Positions 9,134 through 18,474 of a stretch of DNA of 64,000 nucleotides are shown in pieces. A program made the translations under genes and the position numbers. The stretch lies in contig NZ_AP025461.1 of assembly GCF_024347315.1 (NCBI RefSeq), positions 62,001-126,000 on the forward strand, in the 5' to 3' direction. Source of the DNA: Vibrio atlanticus (GTDB taxonomy: Bacteria; Pseudomonadota; Gammaproteobacteria; Enterobacterales; Vibrionaceae). The notes under the pieces were generated by a model. That model did no database searches. It saw nothing but the letters and a program-made list of their open reading frames with translations, and was not told where the DNA came from. The number at the start of each line of letters is the position of its first letter. Position 1 is the first letter of the stretch.

Positions 9134-10999
9134 TTATACTTTCCTCATGATCAATGCCTGAGCATTGAGCATCGCCTCTTTGGTGCTGACGTCTAAGGTT
9201 TTCACGTTCGCAAAGCGTTCGATCTCTTTAATTGCCACATCATGAGCAAAAATCACCAACCTCGCTCTTTCAATGTCTTTTGGGGTGATGCGATTGCCGA
9301 TTCCGTTGGCACCCTGCGTTTCGACTTTAATCCGAACCCCAAGATGATGAGCCGCCTTTTCCAAAGACCTAGCCGCAAGAAACGTATGAGCAACACCAGA
9401 TGGACAAGAAGTGATCGCCAATACATCCGCTTGTCCTTCTTCCGTTATCGAGCCACCCATGAACTGATTAGAATTTGCTTCGCCTTCGACCACGTTCTTT
9501 TTCAGTAGTATCACGATCAGAGCCGTCGTCAGTGCTCCTGCTAATGTCCCGACGATATAGCCAATTTTGCCATCAACCACTGGCAACACTATCCAACCAC
9601 CCCATGGTGCATGGTTGATGACATGGAACATAAAGCCAACCACGTTACCGACAATGCCACCAGCAACAACAGCGGGCAGAACACGTGCGGGATCAGCTGC
9701 TGCAAATGGAATCGCACCTTCACTGATGCCGATCATGCCCATAATACCCGCTGCTTTTCCGGCTTCGCGTTCGTCTCGTTTGAATTTCTTAGGTGATATG
9801 AAAGTGGCAAGCGCCATGCCTAATGGTGGCGTACAAATGGCAATACCGACGCCCCCCATTAGCCAAGGTTGAGTGTTCACCTGCGTTTGAGCAAACAGCG
9901 TCGCCACTTTGTTGATTGGGCCGCCCATATCAAAGGCCGTCATCGCCCCTAAAATACTGCCCAACACCACTTTTCCTGAGCCCGCCATGCCAGTCAGCAT
10001 TTGGTTCATCTCAAGCATCACATACGCGATAGGAGAACCAATCACCCACATCACCACCCCACAGGTTACAAAGGTGCCGACTAATGGATAGATGAAGATC
10101 GAACTCAGCGAGATCATACTGTCTGGCAGTTTGATCTTCTTGAGCACATTAACCACAAAGCCAGCGAAGAATCCGACCACAATTGCACCAAGGAAGCCGG
10201 TACTGTACTGATTCACTGCGAGCCAAGAACCAATCATGCCCGGTGCTAAGCCCGGTTTGTCGGCCATTGAATACGCAATGTAACCACCGAGCACAGCGGT
10301 AAACAGGGTTAGCCCCGCGATACCCATTTGTGCTATGTCAGCCAGAACACCGCTCTCAGGCACAGCGCCATGGCCAGACATCATTACCGACAAAGACAAA
10401 AGTACCCCACCCGCGACCACGAATGGGATCATGTGCGAAGTACCGTACAACAAGTGTTCTTTAAGACGATTAAGAGATTGTGCCCAAGGGCTTAATGGTT
10501 CGCTGTAAACTTCATGATGACTAGAAGCGTAGCTATCGAAAGATTCAGAATTCGCTTCGAGAAACAGCTTTTGAGCTTCCTCGACCGACTCTACCGCCTT
10601 TAATTTTGTAACAAAGCCATCTTCGATCAATCGAGTTGAGATCTGAGCCAGAACCTCAATATGATGATCATCGCTATTGTCTGGCGACGCGAGCATAAAA
10701 AACACATCCGACAGTTCGCCGCCGTCTGCGCCATAATCGATACCCGTTCGGCTAATACCTACCGCCACAGCAGGTTTAGCTACAGCAGTGCTTTTCGCGT
10801 GTGGAATCGCAATACCATCATCAAAGCCCGTATTGCCGATGGCCTCACGCTTCCAGATATCATCAAGGAATTCACTTTTATTGGAGAGCTTGCCCGCACG
10901 GTCAAGCAGTTCGACAAGCTCTTCAAATACCGCCTGTTTTGAGTCTGCCTTTAAATCCAGACAGATAATCTCCGGATCTATAATGTCAGTGATGTCCAT
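9134..10999 (-). CDS. Fructose-family PTS permease, EIIA-EIIC-EIIB fusion
   Basis: 621-aa inner-membrane phosphotransferase permease. EIIA is at about 1-150 with phospho-acceptor His67 (GIAIPHAKS). EIIC is at about 175-500 with many TM helices and the conserved FDMGGPINKVA loop. EIIB is at about 520-621 with Cys532 (TSCPSGVAHT). Sugar is phosphorylated as it crosses the membrane, with phosphate passing EIIA His to EIIB Cys. The A-C-B order differs from the A-B-C protein at 14493. Its EIIC closely resembles that of the EIICB at 18475, suggesting duplication. It is divergent from the EIIB gene at 11243. The sugar is not known; fructose or mannose type. Confidence 0.9.
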   Translation of the reverse strand: MDITDIIDPEIICLDLKADSKQAVFEELVELLDRAGKLSNKSEFLDDIWKREAIGNTGFDDGIAIPHAKSTAVAKPAVAVGISRTGIDYGADGGELSDVFFMLASPDNSDDHHIEVLAQISTRLIEDGFVTKLKAVESVEEAQKLFLEANSESFDSYASSHHEVYSEPLSPWAQSLNRLKEHLLYGTSHMIPFVVAGGVLLSLSVMMSGHGAVPESGVLADIAQMGIAGLTLFTAVLGGYIAYSMADKPGLAPGMIGSWLAVNQYSTGFLGAIVVGFFAGFVVNVLKKIKLPDSMISLSSIFIYPLVGTFVTCGVVMWVIGSPIAYVMLEMNQMLTGMAGSGKVVLGSILGAMTAFDMGGPINKVATLFAQTQVNTQPWLMGGVGIAICTPPLGMALATFISPKKFKRDEREAGKAAGIMGMIGISEGAIPFAAADPARVLPAVVAGGIVGNVVGFMFHVINHAPWGGWIVLPVVDGKIGYIVGTLAGALTTALIVILLKKNVVEGEANSNQFMGGSITEEGQADVLAITSCPSGVAHTFLAARSLEKAAHHLGVRIKVETQGANGIGNRITPKDIERARLVIFAHDVAIKEIERFANVKTLDVSTKEAMLNAQALIMRKV

Positions 11000-11242
11000 G
11001 TGCTGCCTCGTCCGAGTACCAATTTAAGTAAATGAGATAAAGAGGTTAATAATATGAAAAGACTAACGAGGCAAGGCCGCTCGATATATAGGACGAAAGG
11101 TGCATTAACTGGATAATTGTAACCAAGAAGCAAGAGTGTGACGTTCACCTTTGAATTAAAAACGGGAATCCATAAACTTCCTAGATTCAGATAGTCCCAT
11201 CGATCCAAGTAAACTGTCGATCTAAGCACACCGAGAATAATA

Positions 11243-11545
11243 ATGAGAATTGTAGCGGTAACTGCGTGCCCTACAGGCATTGCGCACACCTATATGGCAG
11301 CTGATGCACTAAATAAAACAGCCCCAAAATTCAATGTTTCAATCAAGGTTGAGACTCAAGGCGCTATGGGGATTGAAAACTTACTGACAGGCCAGGATAT
11401 TACCCTCGCAGACAAAGTGTTGATCGTCTCTGATATCGACATCGAACAACCAAGCCGATTTGACCCCGCGAAAACCGTCTTCATTCCCATGGAAGAAGTG
11501 TTATTGAGTGTCGATAAAGTCTTTATCAAGCATTGTCGAACTTAA
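11243..11545 (+). CDS. Stand-alone fructose-type PTS EIIB component
   Basis: 100-aa cytoplasmic EIIB with phospho-acceptor Cys9 in TACPTGIAHT and the family segment IKVETQGAMGIEN. Length equals one EIIB domain. It starts 243 bp from the divergent EIIACB gene and is followed 7 bp later by an HPr-like/EIIA gene, so the two form an operon. It lacks an EIIC partner of its own and may feed phosphate to, or interact with, the neighbouring permease (inference). Confidence 0.88.
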   Translation: MRIVAVTACPTGIAHTYMAADALNKTAPKFNVSIKVETQGAMGIENLLTGQDITLADKVLIVSDIDIEQPSRFDPAKTVFIPMEEVLLSVDKVFIKHCRT

Positions 11546-11552
11546 ACCTTTC

Positions 11553-12326
11553 ATGAATGAATATCAGATCACCTTCTTCGTTGACGATCCTGCCGCGAAC
11601 TCACACGTCGCGCAGCCGTTGACTCGTTTAGCGAAGAAGTTCAAAAGCAACATCCGCATTATCAACATCACTCAAAATCGAACCGCTGATCTCTCCAAAT
11701 CTGTCGCGATGTTACAAGTGGGTTTACTCCGGGGGGATTTGTGTCAGATAACCGCGGTAGGGATTGATGCTGAACTCGCATGTTTTGTAATAAAAGACGT
11801 GATTGCTGAGCATTACGACATGGTTGGCTCACAAGTGAATCATGAGTTCTCGAACGACTTAATCCAGCGTATGCCTCAGATATGCCCGCCTTGTGACATC
11901 AAGTGGCACCACGCTAAGGCGCAAACTCAACTGACAAAATTTGAGTGCTTGAAAGGGCTCGCTCACCTCGTTTATCCAGAAGATCCAGATGAGCTGATTT
12001 TGGCTTTCATTAAGCGAGAAGAACGCTCTTCAACCTGCGTGTCACCAGGTATCGCACTGCCCCATGTGATGTTTGAATCTACTCAAGATCTCTCGATCGC
12101 GGTGATCGTCAGTGACAACCCGATTGACTGGGCATCTCAAATTGGCCAAGTACACGTAGCTATCGCTTTAGTACTGCCAACCAAGCCGCAACGTGAACAC
12201 ATTGTGGCGGCTACCAACCTAACTAGAAACCTACTTCACGATCAGGTCAACGAGCGTTTGCAAAAGACTCGAAGCAGTGTCGATTTACAAGCCTTGCTGA
12301 TGTATATCTCATCTCGCCTGCTGTAA
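11553..12326 (+). CDS. HPr-like domain fused to fructose-type EIIA
   Basis: 257-aa cytoplasmic protein. Residues about 4-90 resemble HPr in pattern (ITFFVDDPAANSHVAQP; later SVAMLQVGLLRGD and QITAVGIDAELA), but the phospho-His loop is altered. His18 is present, yet the usual H-x-R-P is replaced by H-V-A-Q-P. Residues about 120-257 are an EIIA of the fructose/nitrogen type with His171 in GIALPH. Order is HPr-EIIA, the reverse of FruB (EIIA...HPr). The ATG at 11553 follows the EIIB stop by 7 bp. A GTG at 11508 would overlap EIIB and was not chosen. A phosphate-relay or regulatory role is possible. Confidence 0.65.
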   Translation: MNEYQITFFVDDPAANSHVAQPLTRLAKKFKSNIRIINITQNRTADLSKSVAMLQVGLLRGDLCQITAVGIDAELACFVIKDVIAEHYDMVGSQVNHEFSNDLIQRMPQICPPCDIKWHHAKAQTQLTKFECLKGLAHLVYPEDPDELILAFIKREERSSTCVSPGIALPHVMFESTQDLSIAVIVSDNPIDWASQIGQVHVAIALVLPTKPQREHIVAATNLTRNLLHDQVNERLQKTRSSVDLQALLMYISSRLL

Positions 12327-12389
12327 GGCTACTCACTCCAAAAGACGGCTCAACAAAAAAATACGCTCCGACTTAAAAAGACGGCTTAA

Positions 12390-13229
12390 CTAAATAGAAC
12401 CACGATATTCAGTCGGCGTTCTACCGGTGCGATTCTTAAATACTCGACAGAAGTAGTTCACATCCTTAAAGCCGCAACGTACAGCCACTTCATTGAGCTT
12501 GAAGTTGTACTTCTTGAGCATGAACTTGGCACGGTCGACACGAACACGGGTAATGTACTCAGCCAGCGTCATGTGGCCTTGTTGGCGGAACATTCGCGAC
12601 AAGTGGTTCGATGAAATGCTAAAGCGCGAGGCAATGCTGTCTCGGGTGATTTGGCGGTGGAAGTTCTCTTGAATGTAGATACAAATCCCCTGATACACAT
12701 CCTGTACTCGGCTATGAGATTTTTCTACGGGCGCTTCCAGCATGGTTTTACTGTATTGCAGTAGAGCTTGCAGCAATAACTCATCCATCGGCTGCTTGTT
12801 ACTCTCTCTCGCTAACGAGCTGAGCGCCTCCAAAATGTTATCAATCGCAAACCCAGAACGAGTCTGAATACTGTGTTTTTGGATATCGTAAAAGCTCTCC
12901 TCGCCTTTGCGCTTACTCACCAAACTTAAACCAAGCTGACGACGACCAAACAACATGCTCAACACCGAGCAGTCTGTATCCCAGTTAGGTTTATTCCAAC
13001 AGTTGGGTGGGATGAAAATCGCGTCTCCGGCTTTGGCAATAACGTTAGTGATCTTGCGGTCATGACTCTCCATTTCATTTATATACTCCCCGTCTAGCAC
13101 TAACTCTAAGCGCGGAAAGTTCACCTGATAACTGCATGCTGAAGGCGTGTGAAAATCTCCAGCAAACCAGATGTTATGAAACGGTTCTCGCTCATTTAAT
13201 ACAGACGAGATTAAGTCATGAAATATCAT
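12390..13229 (-). CDS. AraC-family transcriptional regulator
   Basis: 279-aa regulator with an N-terminal cupin-like sensor (about 1-150; AKAGDAIFIPPNCWN) and a C-terminal double helix-turn-helix (about 180-279; ITRDSIASRFSISSNHLSRMF and LNEVAVRCGFKDVNYFCRVFK). The ATG at 13229 is preferred to an upstream TTG. It lies between the EIIB/HPr-EIIA operon (convergent) and the EIIABC-manA operon (divergent, now separated by an IS), so sugar-responsive activation of the PTS genes is the natural guess (inference). Confidence 0.88.
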   Translation of the reverse strand: MIFHDLISSVLNEREPFHNIWFAGDFHTPSACSYQVNFPRLELVLDGEYINEMESHDRKITNVIAKAGDAIFIPPNCWNKPNWDTDCSVLSMLFGRRQLGLSLVSKRKGEESFYDIQKHSIQTRSGFAIDNILEALSSLARESNKQPMDELLLQALLQYSKTMLEAPVEKSHSRVQDVYQGICIYIQENFHRQITRDSIASRFSISSNHLSRMFRQQGHMTLAEYITRVRVDRAKFMLKKYNFKLNEVAVRCGFKDVNYFCRVFKNRTGRTPTEYRGSI

Positions 13230-13340
13230 TATTCGAACTCTAGTGGGCAGCAATAAGGCTACGGGAATAGATATACCCCTTAGTGAAACATAGCGCTATT
13301 GAGCAAAATCACAATTTGAGATCTAGGTTACAAAAATCTA

Positions 13341-14223
13341 GGGCGTGTTGATCTTTCGTGAGTGTTTTTTGAACAGCATGGTAAAGAGTTATAATTTGCT
13401 TCGCCAAAAGTAAAACCATAACCAATACCATGCCAAGAACAATGCTAACTGATATTCGCTGGGAACTGCTACTCCAAGTTATGAAAAGTACAGGTCGTAT
13501 TTACGATAAAACTGAACATCGAATGACATTTGAAGGAATACTTTATCGAATGAGAACAGGTATTCCTTGGCGAGATCTACCCTCTGAGTTCGGAGAGTGG
13601 AGTACCGTTTACAGACGATTTAATCTTTGGTCAAAGAAAGGGATTTTAGATAAACTTTTCAAAAGCTTATCTAGCATGGCTGATTTTGAATGGGTCTTTC
13701 TTGATGGCTCTATAGTTCGAGCGCATCAGCATAGTACAGGTGCAGCTACTGAAAGCTCAGAGCAAATAGGAAAAAGTCGCGGGGGCAACTCAACCAAAAT
13801 TCACTTAGCCGTAGATAGTGGTGGTCTGCCGATTTGCTTTGATTTATCAGAAGGACAACGCCACGATATAGTGCATGCCGAAAGCTTAGTTGAACAACTC
13901 GATGAAGTTAATACTATCGTTTGTGATAAAGGATATGACAGCGAACCTTTCCGTACTTTTGTTAAGGAACGTGGCGGAGAAACGGTAATTGCTAAACGCA
14001 ATTACGGACAAGATATAGACAAAGACAGTATGGATTGGTGTCTATACAAGTATCGTCACTTGGTCGAAAATGCCTTTGGGAGAATTAAGCATTATCGAGC
14101 TATTTCAAGTAGATATGACAAGCTAGAAAGGAATTATGCCAGCATGTTATCGCTGGCATTCATGTTAATGTGGCTACCGATGTATTGTTGAACACAAAAT
14201 GTACAGCAAAGATCAACACGCCC
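13341..14223 (+). mobile_element. IS5-family insertion sequence, copy 1 (883 bp)
   Basis: Terminal inverted repeats GGGCGTGTTGATCTTT (13341-13356) and its complement (14208-14223) bound one transposase ORF. The element is flanked by TA (or CTAG, if the terminal G/C is counted as target). As read, it is identical to the copy at 43590-44472, pointing to recent transposition. It sits 111 bp upstream of the AraC start and 269 bp upstream of the EIIABC gene, inside their divergent promoter region. Confidence 0.93.
13430..14191 (+). CDS. IS5-family transposase (single ORF, DDE)
   Basis: 253-aa transposase. The N-terminal part (about 6-80, with PWRDLPSEFGEWSTVYRRF) is the DUF4096/helix-turn-helix region of the IS427 group. 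Catalytic residues of the DDE triad are the Asp in FLDGS (about 92), the Asp in CDKGYDS (about 165) and the Glu in HLVENAFGRIK. The ORF is complete and identical in sequence to the copy at 43679, so it is probably active. Confidence 0.93.
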   Translation: MPRTMLTDIRWELLLQVMKSTGRIYDKTEHRMTFEGILYRMRTGIPWRDLPSEFGEWSTVYRRFNLWSKKGILDKLFKSLSSMADFEWVFLDGSIVRAHQHSTGAATESSEQIGKSRGGNSTKIHLAVDSGGLPICFDLSEGQRHDIVHAESLVEQLDEVNTIVCDKGYDSEPFRTFVKERGGETVIAKRNYGQDIDKDSMDWCLYKYRHLVENAFGRIKHYRAISSRYDKLERNYASMLSLAFMLMWLPMYC

Positions 14224-14492
14224 TAGTCACGGAAATAAATTTCCAGTAACAAAACTGACCTAGCACGTTCCTGTCCTGATAAACAAATACGCTACAGCCC
14301 TTATAAATAAAAGCCTCAACACATCTTTAACTCTGTCAACATCGTCCTAAAAGCGACCACTCGACCGATCAAAATCACACTCCACTTATAACGCAACAAT
14401 GATCCAGTAAATGCATTTTTTCTTCACTACAGAAGGTAAGCCGTAGATTCCAGAATACCCCTAACAAAATAAAAACAGAGTAGGGGTTCATT

Positions 14493-16397
14493 ATGATAAC
14501 GACATTGATCAATCAAGATTTGATTAAGCTTTCGCTTAGCGCTAATTCAAAAGAAGACGTATTTAAAGAGCTGATAGACGTGCTGTACGCACAAGGCAGA
14601 ATCTCAGACAAAGCACAGTTTCTTGCCGACATTAAGGCGCGTGAAGAACAAGGTAATACCGGGTTTGAAGAAGGTATTGCTCTGCCACACGCGAAAAGCA
14701 GCGCGGTGATCAAACCCGCGGTTGTTATCGGTGTCCATCAACAGGGCATCGAGTACGGCGCCGATGACGGTCAGCCATCAAAACTGTTCTTCATGATTGC
14801 CTCTCCTGATGGCGGTGATGATCACCACATCGAAGTATTAGCAGAGCTTTCTTCAAAACTGATTGAAGAAGGCTTTATCGAAAGCTTCATGAATGCTCAA
14901 TCTGAACAAGAAGCATTAGAACTACTGCTTACCAAACCTGAGCCTTCAGAAACGGAAACAAACGTTGAGAAACAAGGCTTCATCATTGGTGTGACAGGCT
15001 GCCCAGCAGGCGTTGCACACACTTATTTGGCCGCTGAAGCACTAGAGAAAGGCGCGGCGGCTCTTGGCTATGACATCAAGGTCGAAACCAATGGTTCTAT
15101 TGGTGTTAAAAACAGCCCGACTCAAGAAGAGATCGAACGTGCAGACGCGATTGTCGTCGCTTGTGATAAACAGGTCGACATGGCTCGCTTTGCCGGAAAA
15201 CGCGTTATCAGCACCAACGTAAAAGCGCCAATCAAAGACGCGCAAGGCTTGATTAAACAAGCTCTCAATGCACCTAGTTACCAAGCTGAACAAACACCGA
15301 CCAACCAGTCTGTTGTAGAAAAAGCCTCACAAGCGCGTTCAGACCTTTATCGTTACCTGATGAATGGCGTATCACACATGATCCCATTCGTAGTGACAGG
15401 CGGTCTTTTGATTGCCCTAGCCCTAGCCATTGGCGGTGAGCCAAGCGAATCTGGCATGGCAATTCCTGCTGGCAGCATGTGGAACCAAATCCTAGAAGTG
15501 GGCGTGGTTGCCTTCACATTGATGATCCCAATCTTGGCTGGCTACATTGCTTACGCGATTGCTGACCGCCCTGCTCTAACCCCAGGTTTGATTGGCGGTT
15601 GGATTGCTAACAACGGCTCTTTCTACGGCGCTGACGCAGGCACAGGCTTCATTGGCGCAATCATCGCAGGTCTATTAGTGGGTTACTTCGTTAAATGGAT
15701 TACCTCGTTTAACTACCACAAGTTCGTTCAACCGCTTGTGCCTATCATGATCGCTCCGATCACTGGCTCTTTGTTCATCGCAGGTCTGTTCATTTTTGTT
15801 ATCGGTGCACCTATCGCTGGGCTGATGGATGCTCTTACTGCACTACTAACGAGCATGAGCACAGGCAACGTGGTTCTGCTTGGCATCGTCCTTGGTGGCA
15901 TGGCCGGTTTCGATATGGGCGGTCCATTCAACAAGGTGGCATTCCTTTTCTCGGTCGGCATGATTGCCAGCGGTCAAACTCAATTCATGGGTGCGATGGC
16001 GTGTGCAATTCCTGTCGCTCCACTGGGTATGGCTATCGCAACCAGACTTGGCCGTAAGTTCGACCTGTTCGAATCTTCTGAAATTGAAGCAGGTAAAGCA
16101 GCAGGCGCAATGGGCTTGGTGGGTATATCTGAAGGTGCGATTCCTTTCGCGGCTCAAGATCCGATGTCGGTTATCCCTGCCAACGTACTTGGTTCAATGA
16201 CTGCCGCTGTTATGGCGTTCTCATTCGGTATCACCAACAGCGTGGCTCACGGTGGTCCAGTAGTCGCTCTACTTGGCGCAATGAACTACCCAATGCTGGC
16301 ACTGCTGTGCATGGCGTCTGGTGCGGGCGTGACTGCGGTTACTTGTATTGCGCTTAAGAATCTACGCAAAGCCAAGCTAACGACAGCAGCGGCTTAA
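14493..16397 (+). CDS. Fructose/mannose-family PTS permease, EIIA-EIIB-EIIC fusion
   Basis: 634-aa permease in the order EIIA (1-150, His66 in GIALPHAKS), EIIB (about 160-260, Cys170 in VTGCPAGVAHT) and EIIC (about 280-620, many TM helices, GFDMGGPFNKVAF). It is preceded by an AGGGG ribosome site and followed after 131 bp by manA, which suggests that the imported product enters as mannose-6-phosphate or a related hexose phosphate (inference from context). The promoter region is shared with the divergent AraC gene but has been split by an IS5 copy. TCACA half-sites at about 14370 could be weak CRP sites. Confidence 0.9.
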   Translation: MITTLINQDLIKLSLSANSKEDVFKELIDVLYAQGRISDKAQFLADIKAREEQGNTGFEEGIALPHAKSSAVIKPAVVIGVHQQGIEYGADDGQPSKLFFMIASPDGGDDHHIEVLAELSSKLIEEGFIESFMNAQSEQEALELLLTKPEPSETETNVEKQGFIIGVTGCPAGVAHTYLAAEALEKGAAALGYDIKVETNGSIGVKNSPTQEEIERADAIVVACDKQVDMARFAGKRVISTNVKAPIKDAQGLIKQALNAPSYQAEQTPTNQSVVEKASQARSDLYRYLMNGVSHMIPFVVTGGLLIALALAIGGEPSESGMAIPAGSMWNQILEVGVVAFTLMIPILAGYIAYAIADRPALTPGLIGGWIANNGSFYGADAGTGFIGAIIAGLLVGYFVKWITSFNYHKFVQPLVPIMIAPITGSLFIAGLFIFVIGAPIAGLMDALTALLTSMSTGNVVLLGIVLGGMAGFDMGGPFNKVAFLFSVGMIASGQTQFMGAMACAIPVAPLGMAIATRLGRKFDLFESSEIEAGKAAGAMGLVGISEGAIPFAAQDPMSVIPANVLGSMTAAVMAFSFGITNSVAHGGPVVALLGAMNYPMLALLCMASGAGVTAVTCIALKNLRKAKLTTAAA

Positions 16398-16528
16398 GCC
16401 ATTTCAACTCCAATGGCTTGAGCCCTTCGACCCTACTGTTTTTAGTAACTAATACTTTAGTTGCTAGTTTTTTACTAATGAATAAGTCGAGTAGAGCTCA
16501 AGCCATGTTTCCCTTCATGGTGATTTCG

Positions 16529-17746
16529 ATGTCTGATTTTTCTTTAGCGAACGACTCGTTCGTACAACGCTTTTTCTACCCTATGACTAACGTGATTCAA
16601 AACTACGCATGGGGTAGCCCTTCTTCGTTTAGCCAACTGTTTGGTATTGATAACCAATCAGGTGAGCCACAAGCGGAGATCTGGATGGGCGCTCACCCGA
16701 ATGGCTGCTCAATGGTGAACGACAACGGGCAGCAGACCACATTGTCTAGCTTGATTTCTAAGAACCTAAACCTGTTTCTAAGTGAGAAAGTCGCGAGCCG
16801 TTTTGGTGAACTTCCGTATCTGTTTAAGGTGTTAGCGGCGGAGAAAGCACTGTCTGTTCAAGTACACCCGAACAAGCAGCAAGCCGAATCTGGCTATGCT
16901 CTTGAAGAACAGCAAGGCATTCCGATGACGGCTGGCAACCGCAACTACAAGGATGCCAACCACAAGCCAGAACTGGTGTATGCCCTAACTGACTACACCG
17001 CGATGAATGGTTTTAGATCAATCAGCGAGATTCTTGAGCACTTCCATTACCTTGATATTCCAGAGCTGCATTCGATGGTCAATGACCTAGAGGGCGACCA
17101 AACTCCCAATGGATTAGCGAGCTTCTTCGCGAGCTTATTGTCTTTGCAAGGAGAACAAAAAGGCATGGCGCTGACCATGTTGCTGATGAAGGCGAAGCTT
17201 TCAGATACACCTGTGTTCCAGTTGATTTCAGAACTGGAAGAGCAATACCCGGGTGATGTCGGGTTGTTTGCTCCACTGCTATTGAACGTGATCACTCTAA
17301 AGCCGGGGCAAGCCATGTATCTAGACGCTGAGACTCCCCACGCCTACATCAAAGGAACTGGATTAGAGATAATGGCGAACTCTGACAACGTGCTCCGCGC
17401 AGGATTGACGCCTAAATACATGGACGTGAATGAACTGGTTTCTTGTACGAGATTTAATGAAAAGCCTGCGGATAGATTACTGCTAAGCCCGATAGAGCAA
17501 GGTGATGTGATGGAATACCAAATTCCAGTCGAGGATTTTAAGTTCTCAATCGTGCAAAACTCACATCAGCGACAGATCACTACCGGAGGTGCCGAGATCC
17601 TACTACCTCTCGACGAATCTATGGTGCTGACTCACCAGTGCGGCGAAACCTGTGTGATAGAGAAAGGCCAATCGGTGTTCATTCCTGCTTACGCAGAGAG
17701 CTACAAACTCGATTGCGTTGGACGCGTGGCGCGTGCTTACAGCTAG
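16529..17746 (+). CDS. manA: Mannose-6-phosphate isomerase, class I
   Basis: 405-aa cytoplasmic zinc enzyme interconverting mannose-6-phosphate and fructose-6-phosphate. Signature segments: NYAWGSPSSFSQLFG, EIWMGAHPNG, VQVHPNKQQAE (zinc-ligand region), NYKDANHKPELVYALT, and YLDAETPHAYIKGTGLEIMANSDNVLRAGLTPK broken over the active-site cupin. The ATG at 16529 (MSDFSLAND) after ATGGTGA is chosen. The frame stays open back to 16418, but the added 37 residues look untranslated. It pairs with the PTS permease just upstream to feed mannose into glycolysis. A terminator follows. Confidence 0.93.
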   Translation: MSDFSLANDSFVQRFFYPMTNVIQNYAWGSPSSFSQLFGIDNQSGEPQAEIWMGAHPNGCSMVNDNGQQTTLSSLISKNLNLFLSEKVASRFGELPYLFKVLAAEKALSVQVHPNKQQAESGYALEEQQGIPMTAGNRNYKDANHKPELVYALTDYTAMNGFRSISEILEHFHYLDIPELHSMVNDLEGDQTPNGLASFFASLLSLQGEQKGMALTMLLMKAKLSDTPVFQLISELEEQYPGDVGLFAPLLLNVITLKPGQAMYLDAETPHAYIKGTGLEIMANSDNVLRAGLTPKYMDVNELVSCTRFNEKPADRLLLSPIEQGDVMEYQIPVEDFKFSIVQNSHQRQITTGGAEILLPLDESMVLTHQCGETCVIEKGQSVFIPAYAESYKLDCVGRVARAYS

Positions 17747-17790
17747 CTCTATCGAATAAGTAGTTCTCCCGAGTAAATACAAACACTGAT

Positions 17791-17817
17791 CATGCCCTGC
17801 TTTGCGGGGCATTTTTG
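17791..17817 (+). terminator. Terminator after manA
   Basis: ATGCCCTGC pairs with GCGGGGCAT (one wobble) around TTT, followed by TTTTTGTTT. Confidence 0.75.
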
Positions 17818-18020
17818 TTTCTGACGAAGCTTATTAGCGTGTCAAAAACATAATCAAGACGCCATCAAATATGACCCATCTCACACTGCATTAATGATGC
17901 AAATCACACTTAATTTTGCTGGATACAAATGTACAGTGAAGGGCTTTTATTTGCTATTTCGCGAATCGGGTTAATCCATTAATTTTAATTCAAGAACTTC
18001 AATCGTGAATGAGTTAATAA

Positions 18021-18461
18021 ATGATCACACAGCTAACTAACGTCAACTTAATTAATAACAATCTTCAAGCGAATAATAAAAAAGAACTGTTTGAAGAATT
18101 GGCGGGCATGTTATTTGAGAACAACCGAATCAATTGCAAAGATACTTTCCTATCAGGTATTGAAATTCGTGAATCTCAAAGTATCACCTCAATGGATGGC
18201 ATCGCTTACCCTCACTCCAAAAACCAAGCGGTTACTGAGCCTGCCATTGCTGTCGGTGTAAAACGTGAAGGTATTGAGTATGGCGATGAAGACGGCATTA
18301 ACCCAACGGTATTTTTTATGATTGCATCACCAGATAACGGTGCTGACCATCATATTTATGTACTACAAGAACTGTTTGGAAAATTCAGCGATGAATTTAT
18401 TCAAGATATCCATAACGCAAAAGATGAACATCAAATCCTTAATATTTTAATTAATTCATAA
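18021..18461 (+). CDS. Stand-alone fructose-type PTS EIIA component
   Basis: 146-aa cytoplasmic EIIA with phospho-acceptor His65 in DGIAYPHSK and the family stretch FFMIASPDNGADHHIYVL. It is equivalent to the EIIA domains of the proteins at 9134 and 14493, but here split off as its own gene. It ends 13 bp before the EIICB gene, so both are one operon forming a complete permease. Upstream, AATGA-TGCAAA-TCACA at about 17893-17908 resembles a degenerate CRP site. Confidence 0.92.
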   Translation: MITQLTNVNLINNNLQANNKKELFEELAGMLFENNRINCKDTFLSGIEIRESQSITSMDGIAYPHSKNQAVTEPAIAVGVKREGIEYGDEDGINPTVFFMIASPDNGADHHIYVLQELFGKFSDEFIQDIHNAKDEHQILNILINS

Positions 18462-18474
18462 GGCGTAGAAAATT

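Noticed and set aside
11508..11552. GTG start extending the HPr-like/EIIA protein by 15 residues
   Set aside because: It would overlap the EIIB coding sequence and adds residues outside the HPr-like domain; ATG 11553 follows the EIIB stop directly.
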